DNA from: JANXVV01 sp038230975
GTDB lineage: Bacteria; Planctomycetota; Phycisphaerae; Tepidisphaerales; Tepidisphaeraceae
DNA length: 15,507 nt
Direction: 5' to 3'
Assembly (NCBI GenBank): GCA_038230975.1
Contig: JBBRMF010000112.1
Span: 1 to 15,507 of the forward strand
Part shown: one piece after another, positions 7,402 through 15,480 of the stretch
Numbering within the stretch: the first letter of the stretch is position 1
Layout of the letters: every line of letters starts with the position of its first letter
Translations under genes and position numbers: made by a program
The notes under the pieces: model-generated
Told to the model about the DNA's origin: nothing
The model's database searches: none
Seen by the model: only the letters and a program-made list of their open reading frames with translations

Positions 7402-8124
7402 ATGTTTCGAGGACTCTTATCGGGAACTTTGGCTCTATCTGTTTTGACATTCGCAGTTCATGCGGACCCGGCGGCGGACGTCAAAGCATCGGCAAAGAAG
7501 CTGGCAGATAGCGCAAGCTACGGTTGGAAATCAACGACTGAGGGCGGGAACCGGCCAGGCGGCGCGACCGGAAAAACTGAAAAGGACGGCTTCACCTCGC
7601 TGGTCATCACCATGGGTGACAACACGATCGAGGCGGTCATGAAAGGTGATCAAGCCGCACTGAAGTTGGAAGACGGTTGGAAATCCATTGCCGATGCCAG
7701 TGCTGGAGAACCAGGTCAGCCCAACCCCGGTCGATTCGCCGCTCGCGCGGTTCGCAACTTTAAATCTCCTGCGGCACAGGCAGAGGAGCTTGCCGGTAAG
7801 ACGAAAGAGCTTGCCAAAACAGATGATATATATTCTGGCGCGTTGACCGAGGACGGTGCCAAAGCGCTCATGACCTTCGGCCGTCGAGGCAATGCCAACG
7901 CTACTCCGCCAGAAATCAGCAATGCCAAGGGGAGCGTGAAATTCTGGATGGAAAAGGACGGCGTTCTTTCAAAGATGGAGTACAACGTTCAAGGGTCCAT
8001 CAGTTTCAACGGCAACGATCGTGATATCAACCGTACGACCACCATCGAGATCAAAGACGTGGGCAGCACGAAGATCGATGTGCCCGCAGAAGCAAAGGCG
8101 AAGATGGCTTCGGTGAAGGAATAG
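7402..8124 (+). CDS. Secreted protein of unknown function
   Basis: A 240-residue exported protein. The ATG at 7402 is preceded by AAGGAG with a spacing of about six bases and starts a clear signal peptide: a short basic end, a hydrophobic core (LLSGTLALSVLTFAV) and a V-H-A cleavage site before residue 22. The ORF extends upstream to 7279, but that part lacks a ribosome site and would bury the signal peptide. The mature part is charged, with alternating beta-like segments (SLVITMGDNTIEAVMKGD; VKFWMEKDGVLSKMEYNVQG; TTTIEIKDVGSTKIDVPAEA). The ending, in which strand segments lead to a short I-D-V-P-x-E-A tail, recalls LolA/LppX-like periplasmic folds and DUF6612-type proteins, but I cannot confirm that. 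There are no cysteines in the mature chain and no catalytic motif. It is monocistronic and followed directly by a terminator. Confidence 0.8.
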   Translation: MFRGLLSGTLALSVLTFAVHADPAADVKASAKKLADSASYGWKSTTEGGNRPGGATGKTEKDGFTSLVITMGDNTIEAVMKGDQAALKLEDGWKSIADASAGEPGQPNPGRFAARAVRNFKSPAAQAEELAGKTKELAKTDDIYSGALTEDGAKALMTFGRRGNANATPPEISNAKGSVKFWMEKDGVLSKMEYNVQGSISFNGNDRDINRTTTIEIKDVGSTKIDVPAEAKAKMASVKE

Positions 8125-8142
8125 AACGCAAATGACGTAAAT

Positions 8143-8170
8143 GGCGTAGCTCACTCCAACGAGCTACGCC
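8143..8170. terminator. Strong hairpin terminator between convergent genes
   Basis: A perfect 10-bp inverted repeat, GGCGTAGCTC and GAGCTACGCC with an 8-base loop, followed on the plus strand by TATTCTCTTT. It starts 19 bases after the stop of the secreted protein gene and 44 bases beyond the stop of the convergent RDD gene. It probably terminates the plus-strand transcript and may serve both directions, although the minus side lacks a clean T-run. Confidence 0.75.
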
Positions 8171-8213
8171 TATTCTCTTTGAAATATCAGACCCCAGACG
8201 CACCGCACAAGGC

Positions 8214-9845
8214 CTAATCCAATTCTTTTTCCTTGGGGTCAGTCTCTTTCTTGCTTGGCATCTTGGCGATGACCACAGTCCCGGCGGCAATGTCACCGAT
8301 GCGCTGGCGGAGGGGATTGAAGAAGATGACGATGAGCGGGAATCCAAGAAGAACGAGCACTTCGATCATCTTCATCAGATTGCGAAGGACGATCGAACCG
8401 ATGGGCGAGGGACGGCCATTCATCGCAACAGTTTTCAAGCCAACGCACAGCTTCCCGAGGGTCTTTCCCCAGAAGATTTCGCCCAGAACCATGTGCAGGA
8501 AATAGACTGCCGTGAGAATCCAGGCGGCATGAACCAAATATCGATCCGTATAGAGTTGCGAAAGTTTGACTCCATTTTGGAAGTGATGAACCACCAGAAT
8601 TTCGTAGATGTATGCCGGCCAAAGATCAATCAAGCCGGCAGCGAGACGCAACCCAAAAGCGGCAACGGGCAGTTCAACTTTGTCTACGACGACGATTTCA
8701 GCGCTTCCGCCTTTGTTGGCCGTGACAAGCGTGACGACCATCAGCACTCCGAGTAAACCCCAGTTGATGAGTTCCTTCAACGTGGTTTCATCAGGATTTG
8801 TCGGGGGTGGAAGTTCGGCCAGCGAGTTCGGTTGTTCCTTTCCACCGAGGCTGTATTTCTGTTCAACAAATTCCTCATCGGCGCGGATGATGAACAAATG
8901 GAGTTCGTCACCGGCCGCCGTCGCCGACGTATCCATCACGTTCACGGTGGCGGGTACGGATAAGAGTTGCTCGCGCCAGACCGAATCAGGCGCGGGTTGA
9001 TTGTCCTTCGGGAAATAGAACGCCCCGACCCCGTTTTCACCCACGGCCCAGGCAATTATCTTGTCGCGCGCGGTCATCAATTTAAGTTTTCGAACTGTGA
9101 AACTTGTTTTGATTGCACCTGCGGGCGACCACGTTTTGCTTTCCGCGTTAAAATGTAAAATCGTGATGGCGTTCGCGGAATCCTTGAAGGCGATGAGTGG
9201 GGTTCCCTTTTGGACGATCAGCGAGATTTCCCGGCCCTGAGCCGTGCGGATTTCCGTTGGAAGTTCTGCAATGTGCACCCAGCGCTCAGACTTCAGTTGG
9301 AACAATTGCAGTTGCTCCGGCCGTGTGGTGGGAAGCGCCGGTTTGCTGGTGGCGGCGACTGTTCCCGCTCCGCGCTTCGTCGCCGGCGTCAAGGTTTCAG
9401 GTCGGGCACCCTCCGCGAATCCAACCGCCCAGAGACTGGAATCCTGCCCCGCAACTGCCAGTATTTCACCACGGCCAGGCAACAATGGGCCGCTGGCGAA
9501 CTGTTCGCCTGAAATGCGTTTCCATTCGCCCCCATCCACCGAGACGATCAATTGCCCCTTGAGATCAGCCACGGAAATCAGGCGACTCGGGAAGTTACTC
9601 AAGTCGTACCAATTCCCCTGCATGGCTCGCTCTCGGACGAAGGACTGCTGCACGCCTGACCAGTTTGCGGGCGTAGTGACCGCCAGCCAGAGCCTTTCAC
9701 CCGATCCGTGAGCAAGCAGCTCCCAGCGGCGTTCAACCGATGTGGTTGGCTTTGTCGCAGGATTGGTTTGGGCTTGATCTGAAGGCGCAAACGCGCTTAC
9801 AAATATCAAGCAGGCGCAAATTACGAGGGGCGCACAACGACTCAT
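8214..9845 (-). CDS. RDD-family membrane protein with a large exported N-terminal domain
   Basis: A 543-residue protein. A signal peptide (about 1-24, ending near SDQAQ) leads to an exported domain of roughly 330 residues with many short strand-like repeats containing W and G (for example RWELLAHGSGERLWLAV and LPGRGEILAVAGQDSSLWAVGF), suggestive of a beta-propeller but not assigned. Then come a membrane helix (about 360-378) and an RDD domain (about 392-530): FGLRLAAGLID with R400 and D407, GKTLGKLCVGLKTV, and NPLRQRIGDIAAGTVVI before a charged tail. RDD domains are three-helix membrane modules, some tied to ion or solute transport; no substrate can be read here. The ATG at 9845 begins the signal peptide. 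A TTG at 9920 would overlap the preceding lipoprotein gene and is less likely. The gene lies 52 bp after the lipoprotein stop and is probably the last in that operon. Confidence 0.82.
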   Translation of the reverse strand: MSRCAPLVICACLIFVSAFAPSDQAQTNPATKPTTSVERRWELLAHGSGERLWLAVTTPANWSGVQQSFVRERAMQGNWYDLSNFPSRLISVADLKGQLIVSVDGGEWKRISGEQFASGPLLPGRGEILAVAGQDSSLWAVGFAEGARPETLTPATKRGAGTVAATSKPALPTTRPEQLQLFQLKSERWVHIAELPTEIRTAQGREISLIVQKGTPLIAFKDSANAITILHFNAESKTWSPAGAIKTSFTVRKLKLMTARDKIIAWAVGENGVGAFYFPKDNQPAPDSVWREQLLSVPATVNVMDTSATAAGDELHLFIIRADEEFVEQKYSLGGKEQPNSLAELPPPTNPDETTLKELINWGLLGVLMVVTLVTANKGGSAEIVVVDKVELPVAAFGLRLAAGLIDLWPAYIYEILVVHHFQNGVKLSQLYTDRYLVHAAWILTAVYFLHMVLGEIFWGKTLGKLCVGLKTVAMNGRPSPIGSIVLRNLMKMIEVLVLLGFPLIVIFFNPLRQRIGDIAAGTVVIAKMPSKKETDPKEKELD

Positions 9846-9897
9846 GCCCCCTAGCCACCCTTTTGCACGGGAACGATCCTTTTTTACAAGATGCAAC

Positions 9898-10776
9898 TTA
9901 GTCACCGCACTCCTCGTCAATTCGAATTTCTCGCACGTCGCCTGGGGGTCGGCGCTGGATCGTGCCTGCCCGAGGCAAGCCTTTTTTGGTCAACTTCGGA
10001 CTTTTAAAACTAAATTCCAACCGATCCCTGCTTTCAGGGAAGAACAGCTTATACTGCGTTGCGATTTTTCGCCCGTTGCCTCCGTCAATTGCTTCATGTT
10101 CAGATAGGTCCGCTCGCAACAGCACGCGGCCATTTTCATCGAACAGCAACACTTTCACCGGCAACAGCGTTTTACGAGAATACCAGACTTCCTTCTGAAT
10201 CACCCATTTCGTTGCAGATGGCACACTGAACGTAAACATGTAAACGTCAGCGTCGTTGTTGAATCGCATGGCCGGCACGGGCGGACGAAGGAAATTTTTA
10301 TCAATCTGATTCACGCCAAGCACCTCGACCACCAGATCAGGGTGAATTGGCAATGGCCGTACACAGGGCTTGCCGAGGTGTTTGTAGTAGCCCCACCATT
10401 CGGTGCCAATTTCCGGCACGACCGCAACCCAGTATTGCGCATCCGGGCCAGAGGAACTGCCTAATTCAAAAATTTTGCCGATGATCGATTGACCCTGCAG
10501 GAGCAATTCATCGGGTTTATCGGCCTGCTTGCGAAAGAGCAGCACGCCGTCACCATCGACGTAATGCGATTTGCCCTTGTCGTCGTGAATCCAGGCTTTA
10601 AAGGTGTGGTCGGTCCAAATGGTTTGAATACCGCTGTTGTTGCCATTGACCGCGGTGACGACCTCATACATCTGGCTGGTCGGGCCGTGGTAGCCGGTGA
10701 TTTTTGGTGCAGGCGGACAACCTGCCAAAAGAATGAGCGAACCTGCACAGAGTGAGACGAGGAGCGAAATTTTCAT
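9898..10776 (-). CDS. Lipoprotein of unknown function
   Basis: A 292-residue predicted lipoprotein. The first 20 residues form a signal peptide with a textbook lipobox, L-A-G-C, placing the acylated cysteine at 20; the following PP is unlike an inner-membrane retention signal, so an outer-membrane place is likely. The mature protein is rich in beta-type segments (YEVVTAVNGNNSG, TFKAWIHDDKGKSHYVDGDG, EVWYSRKTLLPVKVLLFDENG, RKIATQYKLFF), a pattern seen in LolA-like and DUF4292-like lipoproteins that cradle hydrophobic ligands. This is a resemblance by pattern only. The ATG overlaps the stop of the upstream four-cysteine protein gene as ATGA, implying coupled translation, and the RDD membrane protein follows. 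A structural or lipid/lipoprotein-handling role in the envelope is a guess from context. Confidence 0.8.
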   Translation of the reverse strand: MKISLLVSLCAGSLILLAGCPPAPKITGYHGPTSQMYEVVTAVNGNNSGIQTIWTDHTFKAWIHDDKGKSHYVDGDGVLLFRKQADKPDELLLQGQSIIGKIFELGSSSGPDAQYWVAVVPEIGTEWWGYYKHLGKPCVRPLPIHPDLVVEVLGVNQIDKNFLRPPVPAMRFNNDADVYMFTFSVPSATKWVIQKEVWYSRKTLLPVKVLLFDENGRVLLRADLSEHEAIDGGNGRKIATQYKLFFPESRDRLEFSFKSPKLTKKGLPRAGTIQRRPPGDVREIRIDEECGD

Positions 10777-11321
10777 AAATCCTCGTTCAAGATCTCGCTT
10801 AACTGTCGGCTGACATCCATCACTTGTTCTTCGGTCAAATGAGGATTCAGCAAATCGAGCCGATCATCCCGGCCTTTCAAGCGCATCGACCAGATCTCGC
10901 GATCAGCTTCCCTGCGTGTGGCTTCGTAAATCAGCATGCGTTTTCGCATGAGGATCAAACCGAGTACGAAGCGGAATTGAAGTTTTGCAGGTTCTTCGAC
11001 GCCCGCCAGCCGTTCAAACAGGCTGCAGAGGACTTCGTCGTCGACGAAGACTTTCTTCTTCACTTCACCGCGCGGCATCGTCGTTTTCCAGAAGGCGACG
11101 ATCTGGTTCCGATCCAGTTTTTCCCAGCAATCGGTCATGCAATCGAGCCGTTCGAAACCGATGGGCGTTTCGCGAAGTCCGGCCATGAACTTGTCGTCCG
11201 GCTGAATCGGTTCACCGCAGACGGCGCATTTTCCGTGCGGGCGACCGACTTCATATCCGCCGGGCGATGCGGGTTTAGTTGGAACTGCAGTGCTCAAACA
11301 TTCCTCCGTCCAGAGAGTCAT
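10773..11321 (-). CDS. Four-cysteine protein conserved in planctomycetes (unknown function)
   Basis: A 182-residue soluble protein. The N-terminal part has two cysteine pairs, C32-x2-C35 (GKCAVCGEPI) and C61-x3-C65 (RLDCMTDCWEKL), that could bind one zinc ion. Then comes FWKTTMPRGEVKKKVFVDDEVL, a hydrophobic helix with FRFVLGLILMRKRMLIYE, and a C-terminal acidic stretch ending TEEQVMDVSRQLSEIL. From memory this layout (C-pairs, KKK-x-FVDD, FRFVLALILMRKR) recurs in proteins annotated as hypothetical in planctomycete genomes; no biochemical role is known to me. The ATG overlaps the stop of the small zinc-ribbon gene upstream (ATGA), and its stop overlaps the lipoprotein gene start the same way, so the three appear translationally coupled. 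Confidence 0.8.
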   Translation of the reverse strand: MTLWTEECLSTAVPTKPASPGGYEVGRPHGKCAVCGEPIQPDDKFMAGLRETPIGFERLDCMTDCWEKLDRNQIVAFWKTTMPRGEVKKKVFVDDEVLCSLFERLAGVEEPAKLQFRFVLGLILMRKRMLIYEATRREADREIWSMRLKGRDDRLDLLNPHLTEEQVMDVSRQLSEILNEDL

Positions 11322-11554
11322 CGTACCACAAACGTGCGTGCATCCGTGCCGCCGTCACCGACCACAAAATTGACGGGCAGCCCGCATTTTGGACATCGAC
11401 CGCGATAGTTCTTGCCATCCGGGCTGCGGTAGATGCGAAGATATACATTGCAGCAGGCAAATTGCACGCTCACATAAGGCCGCGGTCCCGGTGCTGCCTT
11501 AGGACCGGAAGCATCGGTTGAAAGATCGAGCTTGTAATCGCGCGGGTCGTTCAT
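11318..11554 (-). CDS. Small zinc-ribbon protein conserved in planctomycetes
   Basis: A 78-residue protein with C34-C35 (VQFACCNVYLRIY) and C54-x2-C57 (GRCPKCGLPVNF), four cysteines that fit a single zinc ribbon, followed by VGDGGTDARTF. I recognise the pattern, CCNVY-x-R-x-YR...CP-x-CG-x-PV-x-F-x-VG-x-GGT, as one recurring in planctomycete hypothetical proteins, without a known role. Possible functions are nucleic-acid or protein contact, but nothing here decides it. There is no Shine-Dalgarno before the ATG: the preceding bases are GCTAAATCA and then a long inverted repeat whose arm ends nine bases upstream. Its stop overlaps the next gene start by 4 bp, which supports it being real despite its size. 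Confidence 0.75.
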   Translation of the reverse strand: MNDPRDYKLDLSTDASGPKAAPGPRPYVSVQFACCNVYLRIYRSPDGKNYRGRCPKCGLPVNFVVGDGGTDARTFVVR

Positions 11555-11563
11555 TGATTTAGC

Positions 11564-11628
11564 GGTGGCGTGGGCGTCTCGCCCGCGCTTTTTAAAACAG
11601 AAAGCACGGGGGAGACGCCCATGCCACC
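11564..11628. repeat. Imperfect 28-bp inverted repeat (REP-like pair)
   Basis: Two 28-base arms (11564-11591 and 11601-11628) match in 25 of 28 positions in opposite orientation, around a 9-base A/T-rich gap. Each arm carries its own small palindrome: GTGGGCG-TCT-CGCCCGC in the left arm, and a degenerate version in the right. It fills the space between the cyclodeaminase stop and the small zinc-ribbon ATG. If transcribed it would form a long hairpin and could act as a terminator or a 5'-UTR structure, but it lacks a T-run in the minus direction. The arm-with-internal-palindrome layout suggests a REP/BIME-like extragenic element. Confidence 0.8.
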
Positions 11629-11660
11629 ATTTAATCTAAAGCTCACTGCCATCCTACGCC

Positions 11661-12284
11661 TCAGGCATTTTCGATGCGCATCCAAATTTTCGGGATGACG
11701 GATCGGATCAATTCTGTCGCATGCGTAAGAATCGCATCGATCGTTTTCCGGATCGACTCGCGGTCCGCCGGGTCCGGAACGTCCGGGAGATTGATGCGAA
11801 CATTGTAAATGCCGCAGCGCACGGTTGCCATCGAAAGCTCGGCACAGACGGCTAGATCAGAAAGAAGGTAGACGTTTGCCTTGTTCACGAGCCGACTACA
11901 TAACTTAAGGGCGGCAGCGCCACCGGCGGCCATCGCCTCGGGAACACGGATGCAGGCCAGAAGCGTAGCATCATATTGATTCACGCGATCGGCGGCATTG
12001 ACAGGCAGTTTTCGCAGTGCCGTGATCGCCTCGTATGCCGCCTGGTCCTCGGCCATGAGTTCGAGCATAATGGCTCGAAGCCGCGTGAATTCACCGAGCG
12101 CCGAGCGAAGTTCCGGCTCATATTCCGCCAGACTTTTTTTGCCCACGCTGTAATTCAGAACCATCTCCCCCATGGACGCCGCCAACGCGCCGACAAGGGC
12201 CGTTACGCTTCCCCCACCCGGTGCCGGTTGTTTGGCGGCGGCGGCATCGAGAAATTTTTCAATCGTGTGAGTTGCGTCGTACAT
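11661..12284 (-). CDS. Cyclodeaminase/cyclohydrolase family protein (FTCD C-domain / FchA-like)
   Basis: A 207-residue, single-domain protein of the formiminotetrahydrofolate cyclodeaminase family. The N-terminus has the family folate-site motif APGGGSVTALVGALAASMGEMV at about residues 21-42, then NYSVGKKSLAEYEPEL and LMAEDQAAYEAI; the rest is helical, as in the all-alpha fold. Relatives either release ammonia from 5-formiminotetrahydrofolate to give 5,10-methenyltetrahydrofolate, or act as methenyl-THF cyclohydrolases (FchA). The sequence alone does not separate these. No formiminotransferase, histidine-degradation or C1 gene is nearby. The ATG has GAGG seven bases upstream. The gene stands alone between two inverted repeats, so it is probably transcribed separately. 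Confidence 0.88.
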   Translation of the reverse strand: MYDATHTIEKFLDAAAAKQPAPGGGSVTALVGALAASMGEMVLNYSVGKKSLAEYEPELRSALGEFTRLRAIMLELMAEDQAAYEAITALRKLPVNAADRVNQYDATLLACIRVPEAMAAGGAAALKLCSRLVNKANVYLLSDLAVCAELSMATVRCGIYNVRINLPDVPDPADRESIRKTIDAILTHATELIRSVIPKIWMRIENA

Positions 12285-12321
12285 CGAAGAACCTCATTGC
12301 ATTATCACGAATAGGATTCAT

Positions 12322-12407
12322 GGTGCCACGGGTCGCGGTACTCCGAGACCCGTGCGGGTTGGATGCACTCAGGACACAGGTCTCGGAGTACCGCGACCCG
12401 TGGCACC
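12322..12407. repeat. Perfect 29-bp inverted repeat pair (REP/BIME-like)
   Basis: Arms 12322-12350 and 12379-12407 are exact reverse complements over 29 bases, separated by 28 bases. Each arm, extended a few bases inward, contains its own palindrome (CACGGGTC, then 12 bases, then GACCCGTG, with one C-to-T change in the right copy), so two similar units sit head to head. It lies between the M16 peptidase stop and the cyclodeaminase start, 37 bases from the latter. No coding sequence is present. Confidence 0.9.
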
Positions 12408-12478
12408 GAGCGGCTCGTACAACCCTAATTCTTAAGCGTGACGAAGCGCTATTCCCAAAAACAACACCAAAAGCGCCA

Positions 12479-15394
12479 CTACTTCGCCGCCGTGTCGTGC
12501 TGAACTCCCTGCGGCGCTAAATCAACAGGAGGGAAAGTCGCGTACTTTCGTATGCCCGCTTTCGACTTTACCAACTCTGGATTATTCGTGCTGATGGCAA
12601 TCACGCAATTTCCCAGTCGCTGCTTTGCGGTTTCCCGCACTTGATTGACCGTGACCGCATTGATGCGCTTGGTAAAATCCGCGTGACTGTTAAAACCAAG
12701 TCCCAAAAGCTCATCCATTGCAGCCTCAGATGCCTGCGCTGCAGCCGTCTCATGTTCCATGGCATCCACGGATGAAATCAAGTTCTTCGACCTTTTGAAC
12801 CAGTCCAAATCGATGTCTTTGTCAGACCCTTGAAGCCGCGCGATGTTCAACAAAATCTGATCGACGCACGCATCAACGTTCTTCGGATCGCAGCCGGCAT
12901 ACGCCCAAAAAGTGCCGGGGAGCTTTTGGTTTAATCCCCAGAAATTCTGGGCATTTGCATCGTAAACCAATCCCATGCCGCGCAGCGTTTCAAAAATGTA
13001 ACCGGTCGGATAGGTGAAACCGCTCGTAAGTGTGTCGGCCATTACGAGTACGTCCCGCGCGCTATCGTTCACAAGGCTGTCTGATTTGTAACCGATGAAG
13101 ACGGCGGCTTCTGGGTTGGCCCACTTTTGGATTTCAACTTTTTCGATGTTTACTTCGGGGATGACTTTGGAAGCTTCGCTCGCATCATGAACCTTCAAAG
13201 TGCCGGAAGGAGATAGAATGGTTCCCTCGTGTTTTCCTGTCAACTGTTCGGGAGGTTTCATCGCTCCAAATGATTTCTGCACGAGCAGCTTCGCGGCGTT
13301 GACATCAATATCCCCATAGATCGCCAGCACCCGTTTCCCCTTGAGCACTTTTTCCGAATACCACTCTTTAAGCTGTTCCGATTTGAAGGCTTCGACATTT
13401 TCCTTCGTCCCGAGTGCCGTGAATTGGTACGGCGATCCGCTTGGCCCGAAGACTACCTTGTGGAAAAAACGGTTCCCGCCCGTCATCCAGTTTTGGTCCT
13501 GACTATCGAGGGCGGCCACCACACGCACTTTCATTTCCTTTACTTCATCCTCGGGAAATGCCGGATGTTTGACCACATCCGCAAACACTTCCATCGCCCG
13601 GGAAATATCATCGCGAAGGAATTGCACCTGCCAGGCCCATGAATTATTGCCGCTGGTGGTTTGAAGTTGCCCACCGATGGAATCGAAGAAAGTGGCGATC
13701 TCCTGTGCGCTGCGCGTGGCCGTGCCGCGCGGAACGAGCTGCATGGCCAGATTGCCGATGCCGTTGGTTTTGGAGTCTTCGGCGGTCAATCCACCCAAGC
13801 TGTAAAGCTGCATGGAAACCACGGGTGCCGTCGCCACCCGTTTTAGAAGGACCACCGTTCCATCCTGCAATTCAAGGCGGGTTGGGATCGAGTTTTCTGC
13901 GGAGGCCGTTGCGTTCTGTGTCGTGGGAACGGCATTGCGTAAAAGATCTGTGGCGGCCGTCAGTTGCCCGGCGGGTGTCAACTCTTTCCCGTCGACCGCT
14001 GGCAGAAGCGCTGTGGTCAGCAGCTTGCCGCGGTCGAAATATTTGTTGGCCACCGCTTTGATTTGCTCGGCGGTCACCTTTTCATAATTCGCAAGTGTCG
14101 TGTCTTCAGGATAGCCCGTGCTCATGTACGAAAATACCAGCGTCGTTGAAACCGTTTCTGCCGACTGACGATTGAATGCGTCCGCCGCGCGCAGCTGAGT
14201 CTTGGCCCGAGCCAACCGTTCTTCGCTGACGCCTTCTTTTTTCACGCGATCCAGAATGTCAAGCACCGCGTCCGTGGCAGGTCGGATTTTGTCCGGAGCA
14301 ACCTCCATATCGATCTGAAAACTGCCTTCAACAAATGCGGGCGTATTATCCCCGGCGGCGATGGCACTGACCAAATGCAGCTTGTCGCGCACTTCCTCAA
14401 CCAGAATCGAGCTTTCACCGGAGCCCAGCACCGCACCTAAAACATCCAGGGCATACATGTCCGGGGCATATTGTTTCACGGATGGAAACGCGATTTCCAA
14501 CTTTGCCTGACCCAGCTTCGGAAACGTAGCCACGCTGGTGCGGGGCGCACTCACCGGGGGTTCATCGACGATCGCCTTCGACGGCACGCGCGCGGGTGGA
14601 ACATTGCCGGCATACTTCCGAACCGCCTGTACCATTTCCTCAGGATCGAGATTCCCCGCCACGCCGATGATGATATTCTGTGGCACATACGCCAGCCGAT
14701 AGTAGGCGTACACATCATCGCGGCTCAGTCCGCGAATCACATCCTGATAGCCAACAATCGGCATGCGAATGGGATTTAACAGGTAGCGATTACTGACCGA
14801 CAACTGAGAAAACGCCCAGTCCGCCTCGCCCAGGTCTTTCTCAAGTTCGCGCTGAACGACTTCATATTCCCGTTTGTATTCGGCCTGCGGGATCTTCGCG
14901 GTGAACATCCAGCCGGTCACCAGATCGACCGCCTCGGTTAAATGCGGGGCCGTGGTATTCACGAAAAATACGGTCGTGTCGTAACTGGTATACGCATTGG
15001 AATTGTCGCCGATGTTTTGAAGCAGATCCCGATTTTGCTGCTCGGTGCGACGTTCATTCCCCCCACCAGCCAACAGATGTTCCAGCAGATGGCTCAAACC
15101 ACCGCCGAGCCATTTCCCTTCGTAGACGCTGCCCGTATGGCAAAGACCTTGCACCGAGACCACGGGCGAGGAGATGCGCTTGGCGATGATCGTCAAGCCA
15201 TTTTTCAACACGGTGCAGACCATGTTTTTGTCGGCAACGACACGATACGCTTCCTCGCTGTAGTCGATATCCAGCGCCGGTTTTGTGGAAGCCGCGATCT
15301 CGCTCGATCCGCCCTTGGAGTTTAACGGATTTGTCGAAGCGCAACCTGAAATGAGAAATGAACACAGCACAAAGAACACGATGATTTTATTCAT
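12479..15394 (-). CDS. M16-family zinc metallopeptidase lipoprotein with two pitrilysin-like halves
   Basis: A 971-residue processing-peptidase-like protein. The ATG at 15394 follows AGGAGG with a 6-base gap and starts a signal peptide with lipobox I-S-G-C, acylated at C18. The first half (about 55-480) is the active unit: inverted zinc motif H102-L-L-E105-H106 plus E183, 77 residues after H106 as in pitrilysin. It continues into an M16_C domain (YYRLAYVPQNIIIGVAGNLD). The second half (about 515-940) has the same fold, but the motif position reads NLAMQ and lacks the zinc ligands, so it is probably a non-catalytic partner, as in other two-half M16 enzymes. Such enzymes degrade peptides in a closed chamber; substrates here are unknown. 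Its gene is single, and the nearest upstream element at the window edge is a repeat, so its promoter probably lies between about 15395 and 15480. Confidence 0.93.
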   Translation of the reverse strand: MNKIIVFFVLCSFLISGCASTNPLNSKGGSSEIAASTKPALDIDYSEEAYRVVADKNMVCTVLKNGLTIIAKRISSPVVSVQGLCHTGSVYEGKWLGGGLSHLLEHLLAGGGNERRTEQQNRDLLQNIGDNSNAYTSYDTTVFFVNTTAPHLTEAVDLVTGWMFTAKIPQAEYKREYEVVQRELEKDLGEADWAFSQLSVSNRYLLNPIRMPIVGYQDVIRGLSRDDVYAYYRLAYVPQNIIIGVAGNLDPEEMVQAVRKYAGNVPPARVPSKAIVDEPPVSAPRTSVATFPKLGQAKLEIAFPSVKQYAPDMYALDVLGAVLGSGESSILVEEVRDKLHLVSAIAAGDNTPAFVEGSFQIDMEVAPDKIRPATDAVLDILDRVKKEGVSEERLARAKTQLRAADAFNRQSAETVSTTLVFSYMSTGYPEDTTLANYEKVTAEQIKAVANKYFDRGKLLTTALLPAVDGKELTPAGQLTAATDLLRNAVPTTQNATASAENSIPTRLELQDGTVVLLKRVATAPVVSMQLYSLGGLTAEDSKTNGIGNLAMQLVPRGTATRSAQEIATFFDSIGGQLQTTSGNNSWAWQVQFLRDDISRAMEVFADVVKHPAFPEDEVKEMKVRVVAALDSQDQNWMTGGNRFFHKVVFGPSGSPYQFTALGTKENVEAFKSEQLKEWYSEKVLKGKRVLAIYGDIDVNAAKLLVQKSFGAMKPPEQLTGKHEGTILSPSGTLKVHDASEASKVIPEVNIEKVEIQKWANPEAAVFIGYKSDSLVNDSARDVLVMADTLTSGFTYPTGYIFETLRGMGLVYDANAQNFWGLNQKLPGTFWAYAGCDPKNVDACVDQILLNIARLQGSDKDIDLDWFKRSKNLISSVDAMEHETAAAQASEAAMDELLGLGFNSHADFTKRINAVTVNQVRETAKQRLGNCVIAISTNNPELVKSKAGIRKYATFPPVDLAPQGVQHDTAAK

Positions 15395-15480
15395 TTGAAG
15401 CCTCCTGCCACGATTGGGCGACCGAGCGTGCAATCTGATTTGCACGGACAACGGCCGACACTGATCTTGAGAATCAATTC

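Noticed and set aside
9846..9920. TTG start at 9920 for the RDD protein
   Set aside because: It would overlap the lipoprotein gene end and put 25 extra residues before a clean signal peptide.
13639..14061. A 140-codon plus-strand ORF within the M16 peptidase
   Set aside because: It is Arg/Trp-rich, low-complexity translation opposite a conserved peptidase; a shadow frame.
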